From assembly GCA_030917395.1 (NCBI GenBank), contig JAUPUU010000168.1, positions 33,228 to 97,227 on the forward strand: a DNA stretch of 64,000 nucleotides, read 5' to 3'. A program made the position numbers and the translations under genes. The first letter of the stretch is position 1; the number at the start of each line of letters is the position of its first letter. Below are positions 45,052 through 54,067 of the stretch, in pieces. The notes beneath the pieces were generated by a model. It had not been told where the DNA came from. It worked only from the letters and a program-made list of their open reading frames with translations, and made no database searches. The stretch comes from Cyanobacteriota bacterium erpe_2018_sw_21hr_WHONDRS-SW48-000092_B_bin.40. Lineage in GTDB: Bacteria > Cyanobacteriota > Vampirovibrionia > Obscuribacterales > Obscuribacteraceae.

Positions 45052-46605
45052 TTATTCAGCTTTCGCAACGAGTTCGTCTGTATCGATTTGGGCTTTCTGC
45101 AAGCGACCGGAATAATCTACATATATAGATTTCCATTCGGTGAAGAAGTCGATGCAGGCAGTACCAGCTTCTCTGTGGCCATTACCAGTTTGTTTAACAC
45201 CACCGAAAGGCAACTGAATTTCAGCGCCAATGGTTGGAGCGTTGATATAAACAATGCCTGATTCAAGATCTTCCATGGCCATGAAGGCGCGGTTAACGTC
45301 TTTGGTGTACATAGAGAGTGATAGACCGAAATCAGTTCCGTTTGCTACTTCGAGAGCTTCTTCAAAGTTCTCAACTGGAATAATGCAGGTTACTGGTCCG
45401 AAGATTTCTTCTTGAGCAATACGCATGCTGGGCTTAACGTCGCAGAACACGGTAGGCTCGTGGAAGAAGCCTTTAGCGAAGACACCTTCAGTCAGAGCAT
45501 TACCACCGCAAAGAAGCTTGGCGCCTTCTTTTTTGCCAATCTCAACATACATCTTTACTGTATCGAGTTGACCCTGGTTAACAACTGGACCGACTTGAAC
45601 TGATTCATCAAGGCCATAACCCAATTTCAAAGCTTCGGTAGCTTTCTTGAACTTGGTGCAGAATTCTTCGTATCGAGCTTTGTGAACGATGACACGGCTA
45701 GCAGCAGTACAACGTTGACCAGCTGTACCGAAGGCTCCCCAGAGAGCGCCTTCTAAAGCCAGATCAATATCAGCATCTTCCATAACACAGATGGCGTTCT
45801 TGCCACCTAGCTCGCAAGAGATCTTCTTCATCAACTCGCCACAACGGCCAGCGACTTTTTTGCCTACTTCACATGAGCCAGTTAGTGAAATGGCATGCAC
45901 TCTGGAATCTTCAACCAGAGCATTGCCCACTTTTGAACCAGAGCCAGTAACCAAGTTAAGTACACCTGGTGGCAAGCCTGCTTCATTGAGAATTTCAACA
46001 AACATCAAAGCGCAAAGAGGAGTATCACTAGCTGGTTTGATTACCACAGTGTTACCAGCAACCAAGGCAGGAAGAGTCTTCCAGCTTGGGATGGCAACAG
46101 GGAAGTTCCATGGAGTAATCAAACCAACAACACCGATTGGCTGTCTGACAGACATAGCGAATTTGTGTGGTAGTTCGGATGGAACCGTTTGACCAACCAA
46201 CCTGCGGCCTTCGCCAGCCATATATTTAGCCATGTCGATGGCTTCTTGCACATCGCCACGAGCTTCTTTAATGACCTTACCCATTTCGCGAGTCATGGTT
46301 TGGGCCAACTCTTCTTTGCGGCTCTCTAGCAAGTGAGCTGCTTTAAGCAAGATTTCAGCACGGTGAGGAGCTGGTGTGCGCTTCCAAGCTGGAAAAGCCT
46401 TGGCAGCAGCATCCACAGCATCTTTCACATCTTTAGGTGTAGAAGCGGCGAAATAACCAATTACTTCATCTGTTTTTGCTGGATTGTAAGAAGCAAAAGT
46501 CTCGCCTGTTTCAGCCTTAACCTGACGGCCATTGATGTAATTGCCGTAGGTATGTGGTTTTTCAGCTTTCTTTGCTGATGCTTCAGGCATTGTTGAGGTA
46601 CTCAT
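45052..46605 (-). CDS. NAD(P)-dependent aldehyde dehydrogenase (semialdehyde type)
   Basis: Oxidises an aldehyde to the acid. Motifs: TPWNFPVAIPSWKTLPALVAG near residue 160, ISLTGSCEVGKKVAG, ELGGKN with the general-base Glu, and GTAGQRCTAASR with the nucleophilic Cys. The C-terminal QTGNGHREAGTACIDFFTEW segment is that of a semialdehyde subgroup of the superfamily. ATG 46605 has GGAG eleven bases upstream. It lies between the aminotransferase (30 bases upstream) and acyl-CoA dehydrogenase. With those neighbours, it probably acts on the semialdehyde made by the aminotransferase, such as succinate or glutarate semialdehyde; that is inference. Confidence 0.94.
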   Translation of the reverse strand: MSTSTMPEASAKKAEKPHTYGNYINGRQVKAETGETFASYNPAKTDEVIGYFAASTPKDVKDAVDAAAKAFPAWKRTPAPHRAEILLKAAHLLESRKEELAQTMTREMGKVIKEARGDVQEAIDMAKYMAGEGRRLVGQTVPSELPHKFAMSVRQPIGVVGLITPWNFPVAIPSWKTLPALVAGNTVVIKPASDTPLCALMFVEILNEAGLPPGVLNLVTGSGSKVGNALVEDSRVHAISLTGSCEVGKKVAGRCGELMKKISCELGGKNAICVMEDADIDLALEGALWGAFGTAGQRCTAASRVIVHKARYEEFCTKFKKATEALKLGYGLDESVQVGPVVNQGQLDTVKMYVEIGKKEGAKLLCGGNALTEGVFAKGFFHEPTVFCDVKPSMRIAQEEIFGPVTCIIPVENFEEALEVANGTDFGLSLSMYTKDVNRAFMAMEDLESGIVYINAPTIGAEIQLPFGGVKQTGNGHREAGTACIDFFTEWKSIYVDYSGRLQKAQIDTDELVAKAE

Positions 46606-46635
46606 TTAGATTGTTTCTCCTAAATTGTTGAAGTC

Positions 46636-47937
46636 CTAGAACTTCATGCATTTTTCAAGTATTTCCAGAGCCTTATCGCATTCAGCGTCAGACATAGTCA
46701 GTGGTGGAATCAAGCGAATTACTTGCCCGGCTACACCACAGGTGAGGACAATCATTTTGTGCTCCAAGCAGCGCTCGGCCACTTTATCGGCATGTTCTTT
46801 GGATGGCTCTCCATTCTTATCATTGAATTCGATACCAATCATCAAACCGCGACCGCGAATCTCGCCAATGTAGTCTTTGCCTTTAGCAAAGTCACGCAAG
46901 CGCTTCATCATTCTTTCGCCCAATTCATGAGCGCGCTCACAGAGCTTCTCTTCTTCAATCACTTGAATGGTAGCTAGTGCAGCAGCGCATGAGACTGGGT
47001 TTCCGCCGAAGGTGGAGCCATGACGGCCAGCTGGCCATTTGTGCGAATGTTCGCTCTTCGAGATGAAACCAGCCAACGGCAGACCGCCAGCAAGAGCTTT
47101 GGCCATCAACATGATGTCTGGCTCAACACCTTCATGCTCGATGGCAAACATTTTGCCAGTTCTAGCAAAACCAGATTGCACTTCATCGATGATCAGCATG
47201 ATGCCATGCTTGTCAGCTAGTTTGCGCAAGCGAGGCAAGAAGCCATTCGGTGGCACAACGTAACCACCTTCACCTTGTATTGGCTCAACAATGAAGCAAG
47301 CCACTTGATCAGGATGGACAAACTGGTGGAAGAGCACTTCGATTTCTTTGAAGGTTTCTTCAACACATCTGTCAGCATCGTCTTTAAAGTGTGAGCGGAA
47401 CTGATATGGAAACGGCACTGTGAAGATAGAACCAGGTAGTGGCTCATATTTTTCACGATAATAAAGCTTGGAAGTAGTCAGTGCTGTTGTAAAAATTGTG
47501 CGGCCATGGAAAGAACCACGGAAGTTAATAACAACAGGGCGACCAGTGACGTAGCGGGCCATTTTGATAGCGCCTTCTACGGCTTCAGCACCTGAATTAG
47601 TCAAGAAAACTGAGTCTAGTTTTTTCGAAGGAGCAATCTCCACCAATTTTTTAGCAAGCTCAATGTAGCGCTGATGGTGAGTTGTAACCGAAGTATGCAT
47701 CAATTGATCGAGCTGAGCTTTTGCAGCAGCAACAACCTTAGGATGGCAATGGCCAACGCTGTTAACAGCAATGCCTGTACCCATGTCGAGGTAGGCTTCG
47801 CCATTCATGTCATAGATGTATGAACCACTGGCTCTCTCAGCCACAATGCGGGCAGAGCGCGACAGAACAGGATTGACATATTTGTCATCCATGTCGAGGT
47901 AAGCCTGATTTTTGTTCTTAATTTCCGCCATCACCAT
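46636..47937 (-). CDS. Class III aminotransferase (4-aminobutyrate aminotransferase-like)
   Basis: PLP enzyme of 433 residues that moves an omega-amino group to a keto acid. Visible landmarks: YIYDMNGEAYLDMGTGIAVN, SVGHCHPKVV, FLTNSGAEAVEGAIKMAR, FRGSFHGRTI, EPIQGEGGYVVPP, IIDEVQSGFARTGK, MAKALAGGLPLAG (Schiff-base Lys) and STFGGNPVSCAAALA. The set is that of GabT/ornithine-aminotransferase relatives. ATG 47937 has an AAGGAG seven bases upstream. First gene of the catabolic operon; the 433 bases upstream are free of genes and should hold its promoter. Confidence 0.95.
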   Translation of the reverse strand: MVMAEIKNKNQAYLDMDDKYVNPVLSRSARIVAERASGSYIYDMNGEAYLDMGTGIAVNSVGHCHPKVVAAAKAQLDQLMHTSVTTHHQRYIELAKKLVEIAPSKKLDSVFLTNSGAEAVEGAIKMARYVTGRPVVINFRGSFHGRTIFTTALTTSKLYYREKYEPLPGSIFTVPFPYQFRSHFKDDADRCVEETFKEIEVLFHQFVHPDQVACFIVEPIQGEGGYVVPPNGFLPRLRKLADKHGIMLIIDEVQSGFARTGKMFAIEHEGVEPDIMLMAKALAGGLPLAGFISKSEHSHKWPAGRHGSTFGGNPVSCAAALATIQVIEEEKLCERAHELGERMMKRLRDFAKGKDYIGEIRGRGLMIGIEFNDKNGEPSKEHADKVAERCLEHKMIVLTCGVAGQVIRLIPPLTMSDAECDKALEILEKCMKF

Positions 47938-48403
47938 AATGAGCTCCTTAGTTAACGACCACTATCAACTGGCCTATTCGGCACGCTCGTTGGCGCAGAT
48001 TCATGGGCTATAAAAGCCCTGTATCCCCCACCAGTTGGCGTCCCTCAGTTATGTAAATGATAGCAACAAAATGTGAAGAAGCTCCTGATATTTAGGATTC
48101 TGTCTGTATTTGGACCACCGTTGAATTACCCAAGAACAGCCACATGACAACGCTTCAGCCCACCTTCCGATGAGCCAGCCATGGGCACAAGAACATACTT
48201 ATTGAATATCGAACGCTCTGCAGTCAATTAAGCGAGATTAACCAAACACTCTAGAATCAGCCCACCATCCACAAACAATCTTCATTGCTACAACCCATTG
48301 CCAAGAGGGCGGTCGATTAACTGCACTAAACTTCAGGCATAGCCGCAAGAACCAAACTTTGAATTTGTGAGTGTTAAACTTCGTTGATCGCTGGGAAATC
48401 GCC
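47938..48403. promoter_or_regulatory. Divergent intergenic region, no gene recognised
   Basis: About 430-465 bases between the divergent aminotransferase operon and serine hydrolase gene. Short open frames here lack ribosome binding sites and look random. A GGGCT-ATAAA-AGCCC stem at 48005-48019 is the only symmetric element I could see. Promoters for both directions must lie here; none was assigned. Confidence 0.45.
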
Positions 48404-49735
48404 GTGCCAAATAATCTAACCAAACGCCTTCTGATAGCGGCTCTAGCCGCGCTCTTTTACTCAATACCTGCCCCCACCTGCGGGCAAGCCCTTGCTCTCG
48501 ACCATTTGTCGGATCTGAGCCAAGAGAAACAAGGGCTGACACGAGATGATCAGTTAGCGGCCCGTCTTAACAAAGTAATCGACAAAGCCATTGAGCAAAA
48601 ACAAATTGTTGGCACAGTAGTAGTGGTAGCCCAAGACGGTCGAGTTGTCTACAAAAGAGCTGCTGGTTTTGCCGACCGCGAAACCAAAAGAGCAATGAAG
48701 CAAGACAGCCTTTTCCAGTTGGCCTCAATGACCAAAACCATTGTTTCAGCTGCAGCACTGAAGTTAATTGAAGAAAACAAACTCAAGCTAGATGACCCGG
48801 TGACAAAGTACTTGCCTGACTTCAAACCCAAATTAGCCGATGGCAGCAGTCCAGACATTCTTATTTCACAGTTGCTCAGTCACACATCGGGCCTCGGCTA
48901 TGGTTTTGCCGAAAAGAAAGACGGCCCTTATCACAAAGCAAAAGTATCAGATGGCCTTGATCAACCGGGCTTAAGCATGGCTGAAAATATGCGCAGGCTG
49001 AGTTCAGTACCATTGCTTTGCCAGCCGGGTAGTAAGTGGTGTTACTCCCTGTCAATTGACGTCTTAGGCGCCGTGCTAGAAAAAGCGGCTAACCAATCAC
49101 TGCCCGAGATTGTCCGCAACAAAGTGACAGTACCACTTGCTATGACCGACACCGCCTTCAGCCTGGCCAAAGGCAACCGCAGCCGGCTGGTGACGGCCTA
49201 TTTTGACAATCCCGCTCGTCAGCAGCAAAAAGAAAAGACTCTCGATTCTGCCAGCTCAAGCATTGAGCCCTTGCGCATGCAAGCACTGCAATTGGTGGCA
49301 TTTGACGGCGGCTGTTTCAGTTTTGCTCCAGCGCGCCTATTCAACCTAGACTCATATCCATCAGGCGGAGCCGGTATTTCAGGAACGGCCGAAGACTATT
49401 TAAAACTGCTAGAAGCAATACGCACTAAAGACAAGAACATTCTCAGTAGTGATTCTTATAAATTGATGACCAACAGCCAAATCGGCAAGCTAAACATTTC
49501 ACCTGGCGGAGACTGGGGCTTCACTTACGGTTCAGCAGTTCTACTCAACGCCAAACCAGAGAAAGGCCCGCACAATGCCGGTACACTGCAATGGGGCGGC
49601 GCCTATGGCCATCATTGGTTTATTGACCCCGACGAGAAATTAAGCGTGGTCGAACTAACAAACACGACTGTCGAAGGTATGTCTGGTGCCTTTAGCAAAG
49701 ATATTGCTAAAGCTGTCTACGGAAGCTATCAATGA
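48404..49735 (+). CDS. Exported serine hydrolase (beta-lactamase class C/PBP-like)
   Basis: Serine beta-lactamase-like hydrolase or D-Ala-D-Ala peptidase/esterase. SxxK appears as SMTK at about residue 108, the Tyr motif as YSLS (usual YxN has Ser or Asn) near 216, and the third motif WGGAYGHHWF near residue 390 replaces KTG with H-x-G, as in class C-like esterases. A signal peptide (LTKRLLIAALAALFYSIPA) follows the GTG I chose at 48404; the frame can start at GTG 48371, giving 11 more residues. The stop overlaps the next start as ATGA, so it is translationally coupled to the membrane glycosyltransferase. The natural substrate is unknown. Confidence 0.9.
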   Translation: MPNNLTKRLLIAALAALFYSIPAPTCGQALALDHLSDLSQEKQGLTRDDQLAARLNKVIDKAIEQKQIVGTVVVVAQDGRVVYKRAAGFADRETKRAMKQDSLFQLASMTKTIVSAAALKLIEENKLKLDDPVTKYLPDFKPKLADGSSPDILISQLLSHTSGLGYGFAEKKDGPYHKAKVSDGLDQPGLSMAENMRRLSSVPLLCQPGSKWCYSLSIDVLGAVLEKAANQSLPEIVRNKVTVPLAMTDTAFSLAKGNRSRLVTAYFDNPARQQQKEKTLDSASSSIEPLRMQALQLVAFDGGCFSFAPARLFNLDSYPSGGAGISGTAEDYLKLLEAIRTKDKNILSSDSYKLMTNSQIGKLNISPGGDWGFTYGSAVLLNAKPEKGPHNAGTLQWGGAYGHHWFIDPDEKLSVVELTNTTVEGMSGAFSKDIAKAVYGSYQ

Positions 49736-51360
49736 ATACGGCTGACGATCGGCTAACAGAGCCGCTCTTAAACAAACAAACCCTGCTCAGAACAGCAGGC
49801 CTTATGGTCGGCCTTACTCTCTTAGTGACGCTGCTTTATGGCCGCATTTGCCAGGCCGGATTTACACTGGATGAATTTAGTCACTTAGTTTATCCATATG
49901 AAACTTTCAACGGCCATCCAGAAGCGCTATTGGGCAAGTTATTTGGCTCGTGGACCAGTGGCGAAGAAGACGGCATCATGGCCTATCGACCAACCACTTG
50001 TGCCTCATTTGTTATCGACTATGCCCTCTGGCAAACAAAAGTACTGGGCTGGCATATCTCCAATCTATTTTTCTATGTAGTCGGTTGCTTCCTTACTGGC
50101 GCCATAACAAACGAGCTACTCAAACGTGCTGTTGCCAGCCGGGCAGCTCTAGGGGCCGGCATCATTGCCGGTGGATTGATGTTAGTTTATCCGGGCCACC
50201 CAGACTCAGTGGCCACAATAGTTGGCCGGGTAGACTCACTTCCTACGGCTTTTTATCTAGCTTCATTCTATCTGTATCTGCTCTTCCGTAAGGCTGGTTC
50301 GCGCACTCTACTTACAGCTTCGCTGATCACGTTTTGGCTAGCCCTAGGTTCAAAAGAAACAGCCATAACACTACCAGCGGTGCTATTTGCCGCTGAACTG
50401 CTTTCACTGACCGGACCAAGCGCTGATCAGTCAAGCTCAGAGCCTCTGAGCATAAAAAAAAGAGCCATGGCCGCCCTCCGACTAGTTGCACCGTACATCG
50501 CCACTCTAGCGGTTTTCGCTGTTCTCAGAACGATCGTGCTGCACGGCCAAGTGGGTGGTTATGGCAAGATTCATTTTAAGGCCATGCTCAAACAGTTTCT
50601 CAATTTTGCTGACAGCAGTACTTTGATGAAAATTCTCATTCCAATAAACGAGCACTATCCCCTACCACAGCCTTACACTCAAGCCATGCTGCTGAGCTAC
50701 GCCCTGGCCGTTCTCAACCTTGCCACTGCAGCCTTGCGCAATAAAGTCTTTGCCAAAGTGCTGGCATTTTTTGTGTTCTGGGGCATTGTCAATGTTCTTC
50801 TTACTTTTCAAATCTGGCATATCTATCCTAATCTAGTCGGCTTCAGGCTATTCTTTCTCTCTTCAACGGCACTATGCGCCATACTTTCAATGGGTTTCAT
50901 GGTCGACACTAAAAGCAAAGCCATGAGCGTTCTCAACGGACTGGCAGCGATTTTTCTCGGCACAGTTTGGAGTGTAGTCTTACTCAACAATCTCAAGCCT
51001 TTTGAAGAAGCAGCAACAATGATGCATGACCTTGAGACCCAAGTAACTGAGTTGAGCGCAACGGCAAAGACAAAGCAAGAGAAAATTCTGCTCTTGAATC
51101 TACCTCAAGATTTCTGTGGTGCACCAATGTTAGGCAAAGCCGCATTCTTAGCGGTCATGATGCAACCACCGCTAGCCACCCAAGATTTGCGTCAACAAAT
51201 TATGGTGAGCGCACCTTTTGAATCGGCTAGCGCTGCAGATTTAGACAACCTGAAAGAGATAAAGCCATTGTCGCCCCAAAGCACTGTCAAAATCAGAAGC
51301 TATCACTGGGAGGAGAAGCTAGGTCGCTTTGTTGAGGCAAAACTGCCAGCTACTCTTTAG
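49732..51360 (+). CDS. Polytopic membrane protein resembling GT-C glycosyltransferases (TMTC-like)
   Basis: 542 residues with about ten membrane helices. The N-terminal half follows the TMTC/GT-C layout: a loop with acidic residues after the first helix (GFTLDEFSHLVYP; the DE pair would be the metal or donor site), YRPTTCASFVIDYALW, HPDSVATIVGRVDSLPTAFY and LALGSKETAITLPAVL. The C-terminal TPR of eukaryotic TMTC proteins is missing. Lipid-linked sugar transfer is a reasonable guess. The ATG at 49732 overlaps the stop of the serine hydrolase (ATGA). It overlaps the end of the convergent response regulator by 11 bases. Confidence 0.78.
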   Translation: MNTADDRLTEPLLNKQTLLRTAGLMVGLTLLVTLLYGRICQAGFTLDEFSHLVYPYETFNGHPEALLGKLFGSWTSGEEDGIMAYRPTTCASFVIDYALWQTKVLGWHISNLFFYVVGCFLTGAITNELLKRAVASRAALGAGIIAGGLMLVYPGHPDSVATIVGRVDSLPTAFYLASFYLYLLFRKAGSRTLLTASLITFWLALGSKETAITLPAVLFAAELLSLTGPSADQSSSEPLSIKKRAMAALRLVAPYIATLAVFAVLRTIVLHGQVGGYGKIHFKAMLKQFLNFADSSTLMKILIPINEHYPLPQPYTQAMLLSYALAVLNLATAALRNKVFAKVLAFFVFWGIVNVLLTFQIWHIYPNLVGFRLFFLSSTALCAILSMGFMVDTKSKAMSVLNGLAAIFLGTVWSVVLLNNLKPFEEAATMMHDLETQVTELSATAKTKQEKILLLNLPQDFCGAPMLGKAAFLAVMMQPPLATQDLRQQIMVSAPFESASAADLDNLKEIKPLSPQSTVKIRSYHWEEKLGRFVEAKLPATL

Positions 51361-52024
51361 TACCAAAGCGATAGCCCAAACCATAAATAGATTGAAGTAG
51401 AGTGCTCTCTTCTTCGCCCAGTTTTTTGCGAATGCGGGCGACTGTCGTGCGCACTCCAATTTCAGTAGCATCAGAATCGGAGGGCCAGACTTTATTCAAT
51501 AAATCTTGGGCCGAGAAAAGCTGGTTCTGGTGGCGCATCAAAAATTCAAGCAATAGATATTCTTTCGGTAAAAGTTTTATTTCTTCTAGCCCACGATGCA
51601 GTTTACCAGCCTTGCTATCAAGCTTTAGATTGCCACACTGAATAATTTCTGAAGCTAATTGCGGATCACGCCGCAGCAGCGCCCTGATGCGAGAAGACAG
51701 CTCGCGAACATCGTAAGGCTTTGACATATAGTCATCGGCACCAAGATCAAGGCCAAGGGCCTTATCCTCACTCTTGCCCCGGCCAGAAAGAATCAATACC
51801 GGGTTTAAGCCGCCATTGCGGCGGAACTCTCTTAAGACCGAAAGGCCATCAAGACCCGGCATAGTAATATCTAGAATTAAAATATCAAAGCTATAAGCAC
51901 CTAGCATCGACAAAGCGTCATTTCCGTCATGCACCATGTCAACCGTATGGCGTTCGCCCTCAAGCACATCTTTGAGCAGTTGTGCTGCCAGGGTGTCGTC
52001 TTCTGCTAATAAGATTCTCGCCAA
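51350..52024 (-). CDS. OmpR/PhoB-family response regulator
   Basis: Two-component DNA-binding regulator, 224 residues. Receiver domain 1-115: acidic pair ILLAEDD, phospho-acceptor D52 in LILDITMPGLDG, Lys in MSKPYD. C-terminal winged helix (about 125-224): LLPKEYLLLEFLMRHQNQLF, the recognition part ATEIGVRTTVARIRKKLGEE and the wing YGLGYRF. The TTG start at 52024 follows GAGGAAG. It is downstream of a histidine kinase, with 24 bases between them, and they surely work as a pair. It overlaps the end of the convergent membrane protein. Confidence 0.95.
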   Translation of the reverse strand: MARILLAEDDTLAAQLLKDVLEGERHTVDMVHDGNDALSMLGAYSFDILILDITMPGLDGLSVLREFRRNGGLNPVLILSGRGKSEDKALGLDLGADDYMSKPYDVRELSSRIRALLRRDPQLASEIIQCGNLKLDSKAGKLHRGLEEIKLLPKEYLLLEFLMRHQNQLFSAQDLLNKVWPSDSDATEIGVRTTVARIRKKLGEEESTLLQSIYGLGYRFGTKE

Positions 52025-52048
52025 AGCTTTACTCTTCCTCTAGTCTGC

Positions 52049-53920
52049 TTACTTTACTGTCGCCAATTTTACTTCATGCAATTCTAGTGGCAAGCGAAAC
52101 CAGAATCTACAACCACCGGCCGCACGATTCTCACCACCAAGTGTTCCACCATGGGCCTGAATAATCTCTTTGCAAATTGCCAGACCCAAACCATTGCTGT
52201 TAATCAACGAGGCTTTTGCCGAGCCTGAAGCTGACGAAGACTGAATATGGGAGGCATATCGATCAAAAACGCGATCTTTAATTTCAGGTGGCAGGCCAGG
52301 ACCATTATCGAGCACGGCAATCTCAATTTGAGGATTTTTAGAGTCGTGTACCAGGCGTGACTCAATTTTGACTATCGATTCTTTCTTGGCCCCATACTTT
52401 ATGGCATTAGAAATGAAGTTTTGAATCACTTGCACAATGCGCCTCTCATCGGCCGGGACCGCGAGCGGAGGAATGTCCTCAACGATAATCTCAATACCAC
52501 GAGCTTGGGCCAAATCGGCCACAAGGTCGAGGGCAGAGACAATTAGTTTGGTCACCTCGCAGCTCTCTCTTCGCAGCTCGAATTTACCAGTCTCCATTTG
52601 TTCAATATCTAAGAAGTCATCAACAAGGCCAGCGCAGACTTTTAGATTATTAGCCACCGAGCGAGCACGCTTGGTTCCCTTTTCGCTCAATTCGCCATAG
52701 TTGCCGGTGGTAAGAAGCTCAAGAAAAGTCAACTGACTCATAAGCGGCGTGCGCAAATCATGGCTCAACATGTTGACGAATTCTTGCTTAGCTCGCTCAA
52801 TACGCCGAGCTTCAGAGACATCACGGGCGACGCAGTAAATACTCTGTCCATCACGAGAACGACTGGCATTGATCTGAAACTCTACCCGAGAATGATCTCT
52901 AACGTTCAACACAGCAAAGAAACTAGTATTTTTATCGGGCCCAAGGTCGTGCAGCAAGTCACGCACACGAGCCTCGTCTTGCTTATCTATCATGGCTATA
53001 AATCTAGTACCCAGTAAATCTTGAGGGCTGCTGCCCCAGAGTTGCTGACTGGCTCCGCCAGCAGCACTTAGAGTAAGAGCACTAGTAAGGGTAAAAATTA
53101 CATCACCGGCATTGGCAAGCATGGCGGTTTCACGCTCTTGTGAGCTAGTCAATTGACTGGCCATTTCATGCAAGCTGCGATCTAGTTGCGAGATTTCATC
53201 ATTACCTTCAAGCACAGGCAGCATTGGTTTCTGTGCTGCATAGGCACGAGTATCTGCGTATATCTTGCCGATTCTAGAAGCAATATCTTTAAAGAAGAAA
53301 AAGGAGGCAATCAGGCCTGCGGCGAAGTTGAGCGCAATACCAAAGAAGATCAAGCGCCGCTGATCATCACGCAAGCGAACAGAAGACTCAGGGGAATTAG
53401 ACAATCTTTCTTGCTCTAAACGAATGATTTTCTCGTTAAGCTGAGCAATATTGTTTCGATCAACCAATATGCAGTCGCGCAAGTCGCGAGCCAGAACCGC
53501 CGCATATCTAGTATTACCTTCCCCGAGCATATTCAAAATTTGGCGAAAGCGAGCAACATACTCAGTTGTGGCCACAGACAATTTTTTTAGATTTTCAGCC
53601 TGCTCGGGCTGCTGCTTCAGTGCCGCTTCAAGAGCTTTGAAACGCCAGGCCACTTCTTCTTGCTTAGCCAATGCTGTCTGCCGATATTGCTCGCGGCCAA
53701 AAGAAGTAAAAAGGACAGTGGATTGAACCATGTCGTAATTACTCTTTTGAAACTCGGTTATTCGAACCAGAATCTCTTTAGAGCGCCGCTCAGCGTTCTC
53801 AGCGTTCTGTGCTGCCTGCTCAAGGGAAAGCAGACCGGCGCTTAAGAAAACCTGCACAACAAGGGGGCAAACGATAAGCAGGCAGCCTTTGAAGCTTATT
53901 CCTATTTGAGGTGCTCGCAA
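52049..53920 (-). CDS. Sensor histidine kinase (HAMP, PAS, HisKA, HATPase)
   Basis: Membrane sensor, 623 residues. Two helices (15-36 and about 188-208, RLIFFGIALNFAAGLIASFF) flank a 150-residue periplasmic helical domain, which looks like CHASE3. HAMP, then a PAS-like domain (about 260-370), then HisKA with FVNMLSHDLRTPLMSQL (H387), and HATPase: N box IQNFISNAIKYGAKK, G1 VLDNGPGLPPEIKDR, G2 SNGLGLAICKEIIQAHGG. The TTG at 53920 follows GGAAGGACC. Paired with the response regulator downstream. The signal is unknown. Confidence 0.95.
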   Translation of the reverse strand: MRAPQIGISFKGCLLIVCPLVVQVFLSAGLLSLEQAAQNAENAERRSKEILVRITEFQKSNYDMVQSTVLFTSFGREQYRQTALAKQEEVAWRFKALEAALKQQPEQAENLKKLSVATTEYVARFRQILNMLGEGNTRYAAVLARDLRDCILVDRNNIAQLNEKIIRLEQERLSNSPESSVRLRDDQRRLIFFGIALNFAAGLIASFFFFKDIASRIGKIYADTRAYAAQKPMLPVLEGNDEISQLDRSLHEMASQLTSSQERETAMLANAGDVIFTLTSALTLSAAGGASQQLWGSSPQDLLGTRFIAMIDKQDEARVRDLLHDLGPDKNTSFFAVLNVRDHSRVEFQINASRSRDGQSIYCVARDVSEARRIERAKQEFVNMLSHDLRTPLMSQLTFLELLTTGNYGELSEKGTKRARSVANNLKVCAGLVDDFLDIEQMETGKFELRRESCEVTKLIVSALDLVADLAQARGIEIIVEDIPPLAVPADERRIVQVIQNFISNAIKYGAKKESIVKIESRLVHDSKNPQIEIAVLDNGPGLPPEIKDRVFDRYASHIQSSSASGSAKASLINSNGLGLAICKEIIQAHGGTLGGENRAAGGCRFWFRLPLELHEVKLATVK

Positions 53921-54067
53921 ACGGTCCTTCCTCTAGTGTACTCAGGCCTTGCCAGCAATTTACCCCACTTTTCCTCTTTGCAACATTGCTGCAACAATCT
54001 CAGCTTAGTCTGAAAGGACATTCACCCCTGAACCACTCCAAATTTACTAAAGCGAGATTTTACTACC

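Noticed and set aside
48238..48423. Minus-strand frame in the divergent intergenic region
   Set aside because: No start site, Cys/Arg/Trp-rich random composition, and it runs into the serine hydrolase start.
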